Positions 1 to 7,591 of a DNA stretch of 64,000 nucleotides are shown here, piece after piece. The translations under genes were made by a program, and so were the position numbers. Position 1 is the first letter of the stretch. The number at the start of each line of letters is the position of its first letter. This stretch comes from an uncultured Bacteroidia bacterium (GTDB lineage: Bacteria; Bacteroidota; Bacteroidia; Bacteroidales; ML635J-15), in NCBI GenBank assembly GCA_902800045.1, contig CADCCZ010000006.1, positions 1 to 64,000 on the forward strand, given 5' to 3'. Below the pieces are notes generated by a model, which was not told where the DNA came from, did no database searches, and saw nothing but the letters and a program-made list of their open reading frames with translations.

Positions 1-2
1 GC

Positions 3-167
3 ATAGAACTCGCTCATGTGTACAATCTGAATAAAGTCGGTCTGAAAAACTTCGAAAGGTTAGTAGAAGAACATGGTATACTGAGTATAGCCGGACATAC
101 GTGTGCGAAAAGCCTTGACAAATATCGAGATTACGCAAGGGCTCTGCGGCTCTTGCGTTTTTTTTGA
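3..167 (+). CDS. 3' end of an unrecognised protein (partial)
   Basis: An open frame enters from the left edge and runs to a TGA at 165-167, giving the last 54 residues of a protein (ending ALRLLRFF). It is the only open plus-strand frame here, and a terminator hairpin overlaps its last codons, which fits the end of a transcript. The tail looks helical and mixed-charge. I do not recognise the family. The true stop could differ if the frame is wrong, since only about 160 bases are visible. Confidence 0.4.
   Translation: MELAHVYNLNKVGLKNFERLVEEHGILSIAGHTCAKSLDKYRDYARALRLLRFF
132..165 (+). terminator. Rho-independent terminator
   Basis: CGCAAG...CTTGCG arms with inner GGC/GCC-type pairing are followed directly by eight T residues (158-165). 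It ends the transcript entering from the left, before the ohrR promoter. Confidence 0.75.
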
Positions 168-180
168 AATAAAACAAAAT

Positions 181-196
181 ATATCGTTTGCGATAT
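181..196. promoter_or_regulatory. OhrR operator 1 (palindrome over the -33 box)
   Basis: The palindrome ATATCGTTTGCGATAT has a core ATCGTTTGCGAT at 183-194. The core contains the TTTG that serves as the -33 element at 187-190. The reverse complement of operator 2 differs from this core at one base, so the two sites look like a pair bound by the MarR-family protein encoded just downstream. Binding here would block sigma contact at -33 (inference). Confidence 0.65.
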
Positions 197-216
197 AATT
201 TTATTTTGTAATTTTG
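187..216 (+). promoter_or_regulatory. ohrR promoter (Bacteroidota type)
   Basis: The -33 TTTG at 187-190 and -7 TAATTTTG at 209-216 are separated by 18 bases, matching the TTTG/TAnnTTTG consensus. Transcription should begin about 222, inside operator 2. Confidence 0.7.
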
Positions 217-217
217 C

Positions 218-229
218 ATCGTAAACGAT
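218..229. promoter_or_regulatory. OhrR operator 2 (at the transcription start)
   Basis: The palindrome ATCGTAAACGAT lies just downstream of the -7 box. Its reverse complement, ATCGTTTACGAT, matches the core of operator 1 at 11 of 12 positions. Its place over the expected start point suggests autorepression. Confidence 0.6.
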
Positions 230-240
230 ATAATTTTTAT

Positions 241-696
241 ATGGCATACGAACAACTAAAATTGGACAATCAGCTTTGCTTCCGTCTTTACACGGCAGCA
301 CGACTGACGATGGGTGCCTACCACCCCTATCTCGACCCGCTGGGAATCACCTATCCGCAGTACCTCGTGATGCTGGTGCTCTGGGAACACGAAAAACAGA
401 CCGTAATGGACATTTCGCATCGTCTGCAGCTCGACACCAACACGGTTACACCGCTTCTGCAGCGTATGGAAAAGGCGGGACTGATAAAACGCACCAAAGG
501 CAAGGAAGATGCTCGCCAGCGCATTGTCACGCTTACCGATAAAGGTCTTGCTATGCAGGAACAGGCAAAGCATATCCCCGAATGCCTGAGCGCCGAAATT
601 CTAAACCATATAGGTTCGATTGAGGAACTGACTAAAATTGTTCCAACTCTCGACAAACTTATCGAAGGACTAAAACAAACTAATAACGAACATTGA
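241..696 (+). CDS. ohrR: MarR-family organic peroxide sensor (OhrR-like)
   Basis: A 151-residue winged-helix repressor. The N-terminal motif QLCFRLYTAAR places a cysteine at residue 13, the position of the OhrR peroxide-sensing cysteine. Tyrosines at 27, 30 and 38 occupy the region that hydrogen-bonds it, and a second cysteine at 115 suggests a two-cysteine OhrR. The wing and recognition-helix segment runs about residues 55-100. I start it at 241 (MAYEQ) because an upstream in-frame ATG at 214 lies inside the -7 box and operator. It is followed by a peroxidase gene, so it probably derepresses itself and gpx when organic hydroperoxides oxidise Cys13. The family assignment is firm; the inducer is inferred. 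Confidence 0.85.
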   Translation: MAYEQLKLDNQLCFRLYTAARLTMGAYHPYLDPLGITYPQYLVMLVLWEHEKQTVMDISHRLQLDTNTVTPLLQRMEKAGLIKRTKGKEDARQRIVTLTDKGLAMQEQAKHIPECLSAEILNHIGSIEELTKIVPTLDKLIEGLKQTNNEH

Positions 697-738
697 ATTT
701 ATTGACAAGTACAATACGATATTAAAAACAAATTTATA

Positions 739-1362
739 ATGACAAAAAGTATAATTAGCATAGCTGTCGGACTGTTTTTCATTCTGTCGGCGAATGCACA
801 AAACAACAAGACTATGGCAACGATTTATGATTTTAAGGCCCTGAACAACAAAGGCGCAGAGGTTGAAATGTCGCAGTACCGCGGCAAAGTTCTAATGATT
901 GTAAACACCGCTTCGAAGTGTGGTTTCACACCTCAGTACGATGGTTTGGAAGCACTTTACCAGAAGTACAAGGACCAGGGATTCGTCATTCTCGGCTTCC
1001 CTTGCGACCAGTTCAAGCATCAGGAACCGGGCAGCGACGAGGAAATTGCTGAATTCTGCCGCATAAACCACGGTGTTACCTTCCCTCTTATGAAGAAAAT
1101 TGATGTATTCGGCGAAAACGCCCACCCTATCTTCACCTACCTTACCAAGCAGGTTCCAACCGAGGAAGTGAAAGGTTTGAAGAACAAGGCCACAATGGCG
1201 TTGGTTGACAGTCTGAGCAAGTCGGAAGGTCGTGGCGAAGGCGATGTCCGCTGGAATTTTACCAAGTTCTTGATTTCGAAGGACGGTACGGTTATCAAGC
1301 GTTTTCCGCCAGTAGCCGAGCCAAAGGACATGGAAGCCGAGATAGAATCGATGTTGAAATAA
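739..1362 (+). CDS. Secreted glutathione peroxidase-family (thioredoxin-type) peroxidase
   Basis: A 207-residue GPx-fold protein with an N-terminal signal peptide ending near ANA-Q (about residue 20), so it probably acts in the periplasm. The peroxidatic cysteine is Cys61 in TASKCGFTPQY. The conserved FPCDQF motif holds Cys89, and Cys107 (EFCRIN) is at the usual resolving-cysteine position of thioredoxin-dependent GPx enzymes. The RWNFTKF motif supplies the active-site Trp/Asn. It uses Cys, not selenocysteine. It lies 42 bases behind ohrR with no terminator between, so the two are probably co-transcribed as a peroxide-detoxification unit. Confidence 0.9.
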   Translation: MTKSIISIAVGLFFILSANAQNNKTMATIYDFKALNNKGAEVEMSQYRGKVLMIVNTASKCGFTPQYDGLEALYQKYKDQGFVILGFPCDQFKHQEPGSDEEIAEFCRINHGVTFPLMKKIDVFGENAHPIFTYLTKQVPTEEVKGLKNKATMALVDSLSKSEGRGEGDVRWNFTKFLISKDGTVIKRFPPVAEPKDMEAEIESMLK

Positions 1363-1374
1363 TGCGGATGGATT

Positions 1375-1560
1375 ATGGCACAAGCATGTGAAAACTGCAA
1401 ATTTCGCGCCCATTACGACGCAAAACCGAATTCGGTATTAGGCCGCATCTGGCGCTGGCACATAAATTTCTGCCCGGGCTGGAAGTCGTATTTCACCTCC
1501 CAGTCGCCAGAGCGTCAGGCAGAACTGAGAAAACAGTACAACTTTGAAAAATATCAATGA
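1375..1560 (+). CDS. Small conserved Cys/Trp-rich protein, unknown function
   Basis: A 61-residue soluble protein beginning MAQACENCKFR and containing GRIWRWHINFCPGWKSY. The paired cysteines at the N-terminus and the lone Cys in the Trp-rich centre suggest a small metal- or redox-binding domain, but no family function is known to me. I recall similar short proteins in other Bacteroidales genomes (from memory). It begins 12 bases after gpx and ends before a terminator, so it is likely the third gene of the ohrR-gpx transcript. Confidence 0.65.
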   Translation: MAQACENCKFRAHYDAKPNSVLGRIWRWHINFCPGWKSYFTSQSPERQAELRKQYNFEKYQ

Positions 1561-1605
1561 AATGATTGGCAAATAAAAGGTGTGCTGCCGATAGGAAATG
1601 TAAAG

Positions 1606-1642
1606 CACCGCAAAGAAAACTAATGACTTTGCGGTGTTTTTT
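1606..1642 (+). terminator. Rho-independent terminator
   Basis: A perfect 10-bp stem, CACCGCAAAG (1606-1615) with CTTTGCGGTG (1627-1636), an 11-base loop and a run of six T. It closes the ohrR-gpx-small-ORF transcript. Confidence 0.85.
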
Positions 1643-1655
1643 GAGCAATATTCCT

Positions 1656-2780
1656 TTATTCTACAATAAATTTTACAGTTTCACGTGAATTTTCACCTTC
1701 TACTTGCAAGAAATACACACCTTTTTCCAAATCAGCAACCGAAATTGTTCCGCAGGAAGAACCATTTGCAACCTCTTGTCCCAAAACATTGAAAATGGAA
1801 TAGTTCACTTGTTCGCCAGAAAGATTCTTCAGATAGAGGACATCGGAAACAGGATTAGGAAAAACTTCGAGAGGCTGGCTCGAGGCTTCGATAAGTGTCG
1901 AAGGCGTAGTCGTAGGAATTATATTCACGATGATGCCTTCAATCTTTGTCCATCCGTAACCGAAACCATTAGGATCGGGAAGGTTGTACCAATTATCCTT
2001 GTAACCGCCCCAACCAAAATTGATATGGAACTTTCCGTCCGATTCGCGATAGCCGTCGACCACGACGTTGTGTCCGCTATTTCCAGCATTATTTTCTACA
2101 GCCAGATGTGCAGGATAACCTGCTTGCAAATTGGAAATTAAGGTAGTATACATTTCATCGCTTGCTTCGCGATACAATTGGCATTCTGCAAAGCCAAACC
2201 GCTGATAAGCAGCATAAGCCTGATCAACATAAAAGGTACCTGACCCATAATTAGGCGATGCAGTATAGATCTGTGTGCAGGCAGTACCACATGCAAAAAT
2301 CAATGCAGCTATCAACGAGTCAGAAAGTTCCGCTCTACGTTGGAAAGCCGCATCAGCAGCATCCAACATATCATTCAACTGAGGAAACGACGGGAATTGC
2401 ATAGTTTGCCAGTCGTCATCTATTCTGTAGTTGCGCCCTGCGTAGCTGTGATTATAGTCGTCGCCATCGTTAAAACGTGTGTTATTTGTCGTCTGCAAAT
2501 AATTGAGAATCTGCCCCATGGCAGTAGCAGGACATCCAGTATAACAGTGGGCGTTATTCTCCAATGGATCTATCGGACAAAGCATATTGAAAGGTGCCTC
2601 CTGTGTCCATGTTGTAGTAAGCAAACCTCCATTGCGAAGCGTCGGCTCGTCTGAATGCGGTATAACTGTAGTTTTAAGCATTGGTGCATTCTGCGACCAT
2701 CCAGTAAGAGCAAAAAACATAATCAACGAGAAAAGAACTATCGGCTTTTCCCAAAAACGCCAAGAAAATAGTGTACTCAT
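1656..2780 (-). CDS. Secreted C10-family (streptopain-like) cysteine peptidase with T9SS sorting domain
   Basis: A 374-residue protein with a signal peptide (about residues 1-29). The C10 catalytic domain follows: nucleophile Cys83 in TGCPATAMGQ, His237 in SGHNVVVDGY and the FGWGGY motif near 255-260. A C-terminal type IX sorting domain (about 302-374) contains EVFPNPVSD and GVYFLQVE. It should be exported by Sec and then sent across the outer membrane by the type IX system. Only about 50 residues separate the signal peptide from the catalytic core, so the roughly 100-residue inhibitory propeptide normal for streptopain and interpain is missing. It is a monocistronic minus-strand gene. Confidence 0.9.
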   Translation of the reverse strand: MSTLFSWRFWEKPIVLFSLIMFFALTGWSQNAPMLKTTVIPHSDEPTLRNGGLLTTTWTQEAPFNMLCPIDPLENNAHCYTGCPATAMGQILNYLQTTNNTRFNDGDDYNHSYAGRNYRIDDDWQTMQFPSFPQLNDMLDAADAAFQRRAELSDSLIAALIFACGTACTQIYTASPNYGSGTFYVDQAYAAYQRFGFAECQLYREASDEMYTTLISNLQAGYPAHLAVENNAGNSGHNVVVDGYRESDGKFHINFGWGGYKDNWYNLPDPNGFGYGWTKIEGIIVNIIPTTTPSTLIEASSQPLEVFPNPVSDVLYLKNLSGEQVNYSIFNVLGQEVANGSSCGTISVADLEKGVYFLQVEGENSRETVKFIVE

Positions 2781-2817
2781 TTGATAATAAATTTAATTAA
2801 ACTTTATTTTACGAGTG

Positions 2818-2825
2818 CAAATTTA
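2818..2825 (-). promoter_or_regulatory. Possible -7 box of the C10 peptidase gene
   Basis: Read on the minus strand this is TAAATTTG (TAnnTTTG), 38 bases before the start codon. No clear -33 TTTG is seen. Confidence 0.35.
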
Positions 2826-2931
2826 CTAATTCTTAGCAATATTACAAGTATTTTTCATAAATTTTTATCTTATAAACAATAAGTACGCATTACCGCTAAG
2901 AATTTGAACTATGGCAGAGGATTCCCTCATT

Positions 2932-3375
2932 TCACTCCATACCCATCAGTATAACCCTATCCTCCTTCTTGAAGCCGAATTTTTCGTAGAAAGCAGGCAA
3001 CACACCCTCGCGAGCGGTAATCAAATGGAAACTTACTATACCCTGCGACTTTAGGTCGGAAATACACTGTCGGAGCAGACTGCTAGCAATGCCTCTTCGT
3101 TGGTACTCAGGAGCTACAGCAAGGTCGTTGATTTCGAATGTCCGTCCATAATGGAACAGCATGGAAGTGCCCAAGATGAAGCCAGCCACTTCTCCGTCAA
3201 CAACGCATTCCAAACCATAGTGGTGTTGGTTTTCAAGCAGTTCGCCAACATGAATGGTAGCATCTTCCACCGACCAGTTGTCGTTCCACGGCTCACCCGA
3301 AAAAGCCGCGGCATATATGGTGCCATATCGCTTCAGATGCTCGATGGTACACGGTTTTATAGATATGTTTTGCAT
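2932..3375 (-). CDS. GNAT-family N-acetyltransferase
   Basis: A 147-residue single-domain GNAT protein. The acetyl-CoA binding motif is seen as LAVAPEYQRRGIASSLL (Q/RxxGxG/A type, about residues 85-102), and the C-terminal YEKFGFKKEDR is the usual Y-x-x-x-GF signature. The substrate cannot be told from sequence; RimI-like protein acetylation and small-amine acetylation are both possible. It is a stand-alone minus-strand gene about 150 bases from the peptidase. Confidence 0.8.
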   Translation of the reverse strand: MQNISIKPCTIEHLKRYGTIYAAAFSGEPWNDNWSVEDATIHVGELLENQHHYGLECVVDGEVAGFILGTSMLFHYGRTFEINDLAVAPEYQRRGIASSLLRQCISDLKSQGIVSFHLITAREGVLPAFYEKFGFKKEDRVILMGME

Positions 3376-3589
3376 AACAGAATTTTGTCACAAAGTTACG
3401 AAAATAACATATTCGGTAAGTATATGGAACGCATTGCATAATATTCCTCAGCCAACAATTCGCATAAATTCATTTGCTTTATAAAACACAACTCAGCAAA
3501 TATCAATACATAACGTTTTTTCTGAACAGCACATAAATTTCGTAATTTTTATGTAAGTTTGCAACATTATAAATTTAAAACACATCACG
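3376..3589. other. Intergenic region upstream of the winged-helix/flavoprotein pair
   Basis: This AT-rich divergent region separates the minus-strand GNAT gene from the plus-strand pair. It contains the TAAGTTTG -7 box (3554-3561). No other structure or gene is evident. Confidence 0.5.
3554..3561 (+). promoter_or_regulatory. -7 box for the winged-helix/flavoprotein operon
   Basis: TAAGTTTG fits TAnnTTTG and lies 28 bases before the ATG at 3590. The -33 box is not clear. Confidence 0.45.
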
Positions 3590-3763
3590 ATGAAAGAACA
3601 AGTATTAAAGGCAATGCGCGAGGCTGGCAAGCCCGTCTCGGCTGGTGAAATCACGACGGCTCTCGGTGCCGACCGCAAGGAGGTTGACAAGGCTTTTGCA
3701 GAACTCAAGAAGGAAGGCGCAATAGTCTCGCCAGTACGCTGCAAGTGGGAACCTGCAAAATAA
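3590..3763 (+). CDS. Small winged-helix protein (57 residues)
   Basis: A 57-residue protein starting MKEQVLKAMREAGKPVSAGE and ending SPVRCKWEPAK. The layout is a compact winged helix: helix 1 (3-11), helix 2 with SAGEIT (18-24), a recognition helix with DRKEVDKAFAELKKEG (29-44) and a short wing (IVSPVRCKW). It is 7 bases upstream of an iron-sulfur-flavoprotein-like gene, so it may regulate that gene or act with it. A single Cys in the wing could be redox-sensitive (speculative). DNA binding is inferred from the fold only. Confidence 0.7.
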   Translation: MKEQVLKAMREAGKPVSAGEITTALGADRKEVDKAFAELKKEGAIVSPVRCKWEPAK

Positions 3764-3770
3764 AAGTGCA

Positions 3771-4307
3771 ATGAAAAAAGTAACCGTTATTTCAACAAGT
3801 CTCCGCCCCGGCTCCAACAGCCACGCAATGGCGGAGCAGTTTGCCGAAGGTGCAAAAGCATCTGGAAATCAAGTGGAACTTATCTCGTTGCGAGGCAAGG
3901 AAATCAAGTTCTGCGTTGGCTGTCTGTCGTGCCAGAAGACTGGTGCGTGTGTATTCAAGGACGACGTTCCTGCAATTATGGACAGTGTGCTCAATGCCGA
4001 TGTAGTGTGCTGGGCTACACCAATTTACTACTACGAAATGTCGGGACAGATGAAAACCCTCATCGACCGTATGAACGCAATGTATCCCAAGGACTACCGT
4101 TTCCGCGACATTTATCTGCTTACAACTGCAGCCGAAGACGAGGAGTTTGTTCCAAAGCGTGCCGAAGGCGGCCTGACGGGCTGGATTGACTGCTATGGAA
4201 AGTCTGCCCTCAAAGGACATGTTTTCTGCGGAGGCGTAGGTGCTCCGAATGAGATAGCTGGGAACGGAAAACTGCAGGAAGCGTACGAAATGGGAAGAAA
4301 AATCTAA
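3771..4307 (+). CDS. NAD(P)H-dependent FMN reductase, iron-sulfur flavoprotein type
   Basis: A 178-residue flavodoxin-fold protein. It has an N-terminal phosphate-binding loop STSLRPGSNSH (8-18) and the central ATPIYYYEMSGQMKTLIDR typical of the NADPH-dependent FMN reductase family. A compact cysteine motif, C48-x2-C51-x2-C54-x5-C60 (CVGCLSCQKTGAC), matches the Isf pattern that binds a [4Fe-4S] cluster beside FMN. A role in electron transfer or oxygen/peroxide reduction in an anaerobe is plausible. It is co-transcribed with the 57-residue winged-helix gene. Confidence 0.85.
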   Translation: MKKVTVISTSLRPGSNSHAMAEQFAEGAKASGNQVELISLRGKEIKFCVGCLSCQKTGACVFKDDVPAIMDSVLNADVVCWATPIYYYEMSGQMKTLIDRMNAMYPKDYRFRDIYLLTTAAEDEEFVPKRAEGGLTGWIDCYGKSALKGHVFCGGVGAPNEIAGNGKLQEAYEMGRKI

Positions 4308-4367
4308 GTTCGAAAATGCAAATTTCAAAAATACAAAATTCCATTTTCTGTTTCCAGCCTAATGTAC

Positions 4368-4375
4368 TATCTTTG
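4368..4375 (+). promoter_or_regulatory. -7 box for the DUF3098-uppP-truB operon
   Basis: TATCTTTG (TAnnTTTG) lies 37 bases before the DUF3098 start. A weak TTTC at 4345-4348 lies 19 bases upstream. Confidence 0.45.
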
Positions 4376-4412
4376 CAGTTTGTTTCTAATATGAATTTTT
4401 GACTTTTACGAT

Positions 4413-4685
4413 ATGGCAAAAAATGACGCTCTAAACGAAAAAACAGTTTCCGAAAGTGGAAAAACAGGATTTGCTCTTGGCAAGAAAAACTATATTGCCC
4501 TTGCTATTGGCTTCGTAATCCTTGTAATCGGTTACGCACTTATGGTTGGTGGCGGTTCTGACGACCCGAATGTATTCAACCCCGAAATATTCAGTTTCCG
4601 TCGCATAACACTAGCTCCGATAGTGCTGATAATCGGTTTCGCAGTAGAAATTTTTGCAATAATGTGGCGTCCCCGCTCAAAATAG
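4413..4685 (+). CDS. DUF3098 small membrane protein
   Basis: A 90-residue protein with two predicted membrane helices (about 27-45, IALAIGFVILVIGYALMVG; and 66-84, ITLAPIVLIIGFAVEIFAI) separated by a short polar loop with the NPEIFSFRR motif. It matches the DUF3098 family, which in Bacteroidota lies beside uppP. It is directly upstream of uppP with a 9-base gap, so a helper role in undecaprenyl-phosphate recycling or in the FtsX-linked envelope region is possible, but no function is established. Confidence 0.75.
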   Translation: MAKNDALNEKTVSESGKTGFALGKKNYIALAIGFVILVIGYALMVGGGSDDPNVFNPEIFSFRRITLAPIVLIIGFAVEIFAIMWRPRSK

Positions 4686-4694
4686 GAATTGCAT

Positions 4695-5495
4695 ATGGAT
4701 TGGTTGGAAGCATTAATACTCGGTTTGATTCAAGGTCTTACCGAATATCTACCCGTAAGTAGCAGCGGACACCTAGCAATAGGCGCAAAGCTTTTCGGAC
4801 TTAGTGGCGAAGAAAACCTTGCATTCACAGTCGCAGTTCATGTAGCAACTGTACTTAGCACATTGGTAATTTTATGGAAAGAAATAGTTTGGCTATTTAA
4901 AGGATTCTTCAAGTTCAAATGGAACGACGAGATGAAATATGTAGTCAACATCCTAATTTCAATGATTCCAGTTGCAATAGTAGGTTTCTTGTTCAAGGAT
5001 ACCGTTGAAGAAATCTTCGGCTCGGGATTGCTCATCGTTGGCATCTGCCTGCTTGTAACGGCAGCCCTGCTTGCTTTTGCTTATTTCGCAAAGCCGCGTC
5101 AGAAGGAAAAAATTTCGATGCTCGACGCATTCATTATCGGTATTGCGCAGGCTGTGGCAGTTTTGCCAGGACTTTCGCGCTCGGGAAGTACAATAGCTAC
5201 AGGACTTTTGCTCGGCAACAAGAAGGAAAAACTTGCACAGTTCTCATTCCTTATGGTAATTCCGCCAATTCTTGGCGAAGCTTTGCTAGATGTCCTGAAA
5301 ATGGCCAAGGGCAGTGCCGACGCCGCAATGAATTCGATAGGATTTTTACCACTGGCAATAGGATTCATCACCGCTTTTGTGGTTGGTTGTCTCGCTTGCA
5401 AGTGGATGATTAACATAGTGAAGAAGGGCAAGCTGATATGGTTCGCAATATATTGTGCTATCGTAGGTCTTGTCTCCATATTTTTCCTTAGCTAA
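4695..5495 (+). CDS. uppP: Undecaprenyl-diphosphate phosphatase UppP/BacA
   Basis: A 266-residue polytopic membrane phosphatase that recycles undecaprenyl pyrophosphate to the monophosphate carrier for peptidoglycan and glycan synthesis. Both signature segments are present: [18 protein letters not shown] at the N-terminus (with the catalytic Glu and Ser) and [17 protein letters not shown] near residue 160. An upstream TTG at 4689 is in frame, but ATG 4695 gives the conserved [10 protein letters not shown] start. Its stop overlaps the truB start by one base (TAATG), so translation is coupled. Confidence 0.95.
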   Translation: MDWLEALILGLIQGLTEYLPVSSSGHLAIGAKLFGLSGEENLAFTVAVHVATVLSTLVILWKEIVWLFKGFFKFKWNDEMKYVVNILISMIPVAIVGFLFKDTVEEIFGSGLLIVGICLLVTAALLAFAYFAKPRQKEKISMLDAFIIGIAQAVAVLPGLSRSGSTIATGLLLGNKKEKLAQFSFLMVIPPILGEALLDVLKMAKGSADAAMNSIGFLPLAIGFITAFVVGCLACKWMINIVKKGKLIWFAIYCAIVGLVSIFFLS

Positions 5496-6214
5496 TGGAA
5501 TATTTCTCGTTCGACAGACTGCCGGATTTTGAAACGGGCGAAGTCATAATCTTCGACAAGCCATACTCGTGGACATCGTTCGACGTGGTGAACAAGGTGC
5601 GCAAGAAAATCAGCGAATACACAGGCATACGCAAGTTCAAGGTTGGTCACGCCGGCACACTCGACCCGCTTGCTACCGGACTGCTTATCCTTTGTACTGG
5701 CAAGAAAACCAAACTGATAGAGGAATTGCAAGGCGGCACCAAGGTTTACGAAGCCGAATTTTGCCTAGGAGCCACTACCCCGTCGTTCGACCTCGAAACA
5801 AAAATCGACAAGACCTTCGACATTTCTGGCATTACCGAACAGCAGGTGCGCGATGCTCTTGCAAATCTTTGCGGCGAACGCGAGCAGATGCCACCGGTGT
5901 ATTCGGCTGTCCAAGTAAACGGAAAACGCGCCTACGAATTTGCCCGCAAAGGTCGCACCGTAGAGTTAAAGCATAAGAAAATCACAGTTTACGACATTAC
6001 TGTCAATAGCATCGAACTTCCACTCGTAAATGTCACAATCACGTGTAGCAAAGGCACATACATCCGTTCGTTAGCCGATGAGTTTGGCAGAAGTCTCGGC
6101 AATGGAGCCTACCTTAAATCACTCCGCAGGACACGCAGCGGTGAAGCCGACATCAGCAAGGCTGTGAAGCTGGAAGATTTTGTGGAATACATGGGGAAAA
6201 TAATGGATAATTGA
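5495..6214 (+). CDS. truB: tRNA pseudouridine-55 synthase TruB
   Basis: A 239-residue protein that isomerises U55 in the T-loop of tRNAs. The TruB signature GHAGTLDPLATGLL contains catalytic Asp57, and the later KGTYIRSLADEFG motif is also present. The C-terminal PUA-like extension of longer homologues is mostly absent, as in many Bacteroidota. It is the third gene of the DUF3098-uppP-truB operon, with its start overlapping the uppP stop. Confidence 0.95.
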   Translation: MEYFSFDRLPDFETGEVIIFDKPYSWTSFDVVNKVRKKISEYTGIRKFKVGHAGTLDPLATGLLILCTGKKTKLIEELQGGTKVYEAEFCLGATTPSFDLETKIDKTFDISGITEQQVRDALANLCGEREQMPPVYSAVQVNGKRAYEFARKGRTVELKHKKITVYDITVNSIELPLVNVTITCSKGTYIRSLADEFGRSLGNGAYLKSLRRTRSGEADISKAVKLEDFVEYMGKIMDN

Positions 6215-6240
6215 CAATTTAAAATTGATAATGGACGATT

Positions 6241-6280
6241 AAAAATGTAGCGTCACAATGTATTGCGGCGCTACATTTTT
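6241..6280. terminator. Bidirectional terminator built from a GTAG-type palindrome
   Basis: A perfect 12-bp stem, AAAAATGTAGCG (6241-6252) with CGCTACATTTTT (6269-6280). The inside carries a smaller CAAT-GT-ATTG hairpin. Because both ends are A/T runs, it can terminate either strand. Its core is GTAG...CTAC, like the REP-like elements found elsewhere in this window, so it may be a REP element adopted as a terminator. Confidence 0.7.
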
Positions 6281-6285
6281 TTACT

Positions 6286-6317
6286 ATTGTATTTCCAAAA
6301 TTAAATTTGTACTTTTG
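6286..6317 (+). promoter_or_regulatory. queA promoter
   Basis: The -7 TACTTTTG is at 6310-6317. A near-consensus -33 ATTG at 6286-6289 lies 20 bases upstream. Confidence 0.55.
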
Positions 6318-6390
6318 CAGTTCCGAATTTATAATGGGTAAATAGCGGACTTTTAAAAAGTAATATATTGATTTATAACAATTTATACAG

Positions 6391-7446
6391 ATGAAGTTAT
6401 CTCAATTCAAATTCAACTTGCCGGAGGAACTCATTGCTCAGTATCCTTCGAAGTTCCGTGACGAGTGCAGACTTTTGGTTTTGAACAGAAAAACTGGAGA
6501 AATCGAGCATAAGATTTTCAAGGATTTAAAGGACTATTTCAGCGACAAGGACTTTATGATTTTCAACGACACCAAAGTTTTCCCTGCCCGTCTGTATGGT
6601 AACAAGGAAAAGACAGGTGCAAGAATCGAAGTCTTCCTGCTCCGCGAACTCAACCACGACCAGCGTCTGTGGGACATTCTTGTCGATCCGGCACGAAAGA
6701 TTAGAATTGGTAACAAGTTGTATTTCGGCGAAGACGGCAACGAACTTGTAGCCGAAGTAATCGACAACACAACATCGCGCGGACGTACTTTGCGCTTCCT
6801 CATCGACGGCGACTACGACCAGTTCAAGAAAACCTTGTATTCACTTGGCGAAACTCCGCTGCCAATGCACATTATTAAGCGCCCTACCGAGCCCGAAGAT
6901 GCAGAACGCTACCAGACAATCTACGCAAAGAACGAAGGCGCAGTTGCTGCACCTACTGCAGGCTTGCACTTTAGCCGTGAACTTTTCAAGAGACTTGAAC
7001 TCGTTGGCGTTGAATTCGGGTTCTTGACTCTTCATGTAGGACTTGGCAACTTCCGCAGCGTCGATGTCGAAGACCTCACAAAGCACAAGATGGATTCGGA
7101 ACAGATGTTTATCTCCGAAGAACTCGCCGACACCGTCAACCGCAAGAAAGCCGAAAACCGCCGAATCTGCGCAGTAGGTACAACCGTACTTCGCGCATTG
7201 GAATCATCGATTACCACAAGCGGATTGCTGAAACCATACGACGGCTGGACAAACAAGTTCCTTTTCCCGCCATACGAATGCATGGTTCCAAACTGCATGA
7301 TTTCGAACCTGCACCTGCCAAAGTCAACATTGATGATGTCGGTGGCAACATTCGCTGGCTACGAAAACCTGATGAATGCTTACGAGGTGGCAGTAAAGGA
7401 AAAGTACCAGTTTGCAACTTACGGCGACGCAATGCTGATTATCTAA
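6391..7446 (+). CDS. queA: S-adenosylmethionine:tRNA ribosyltransferase-isomerase QueA
   Basis: A 351-residue enzyme that transfers the ribosyl part of SAM to preQ1 in tRNA to form epoxyqueuosine. Family motifs include [20 protein letters not shown] near the start, [13 protein letters not shown] (about 52-64), [13 protein letters not shown] (about 189-201) and the [10 protein letters not shown] segment. Full length for the family. A separate promoter and a terminator lie between it and truB, so it is transcribed alone. It is another tRNA-modification gene beside truB. Confidence 0.95.
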   Translation: MKLSQFKFNLPEELIAQYPSKFRDECRLLVLNRKTGEIEHKIFKDLKDYFSDKDFMIFNDTKVFPARLYGNKEKTGARIEVFLLRELNHDQRLWDILVDPARKIRIGNKLYFGEDGNELVAEVIDNTTSRGRTLRFLIDGDYDQFKKTLYSLGETPLPMHIIKRPTEPEDAERYQTIYAKNEGAVAAPTAGLHFSRELFKRLELVGVEFGFLTLHVGLGNFRSVDVEDLTKHKMDSEQMFISEELADTVNRKKAENRRICAVGTTVLRALESSITTSGLLKPYDGWTNKFLFPPYECMVPNCMISNLHLPKSTLMMSVATFAGYENLMNAYEVAVKEKYQFATYGDAMLII

Positions 7447-7530
7447 TGGTCTAACAGGCCAACAGGCTAACAGGCTAACAGAAGACCAGTCGACTGCAAG
7501 ACTGTTAGACTGCAAGCACAGAAAACTAGA
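7447..7530. repeat. Decamer-like tandem repeat region with reverse copies
   Basis: Three near copies of AACAGGCTAACAGGCT-type units (period about 10 bases) run from 7450 to 7485. They are followed by units of the inverse sense (ACTGCAAGACTGTTAGACTG) at 7492-7515. The same unit family, in both orientations, recurs at 24899-25036. It is noncoding, with no transposase attached. Confidence 0.65.
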
Positions 7531-7591
7531 AAAGTACGGTCGCGGCGCGCCACGACACAACAAGAAACTTGAAACTAAAAACTTTTTCGTT

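Noticed and set aside
214-240. Upstream in-frame start for ohrR
   Set aside because: It lies in the -7 box and operator and would add residues outside the OhrR fold.
7447-7530. Possible CRISPR array
   Set aside because: Repeats are about 10 bases with no unique spacers of constant length, and no cas gene is in the window.
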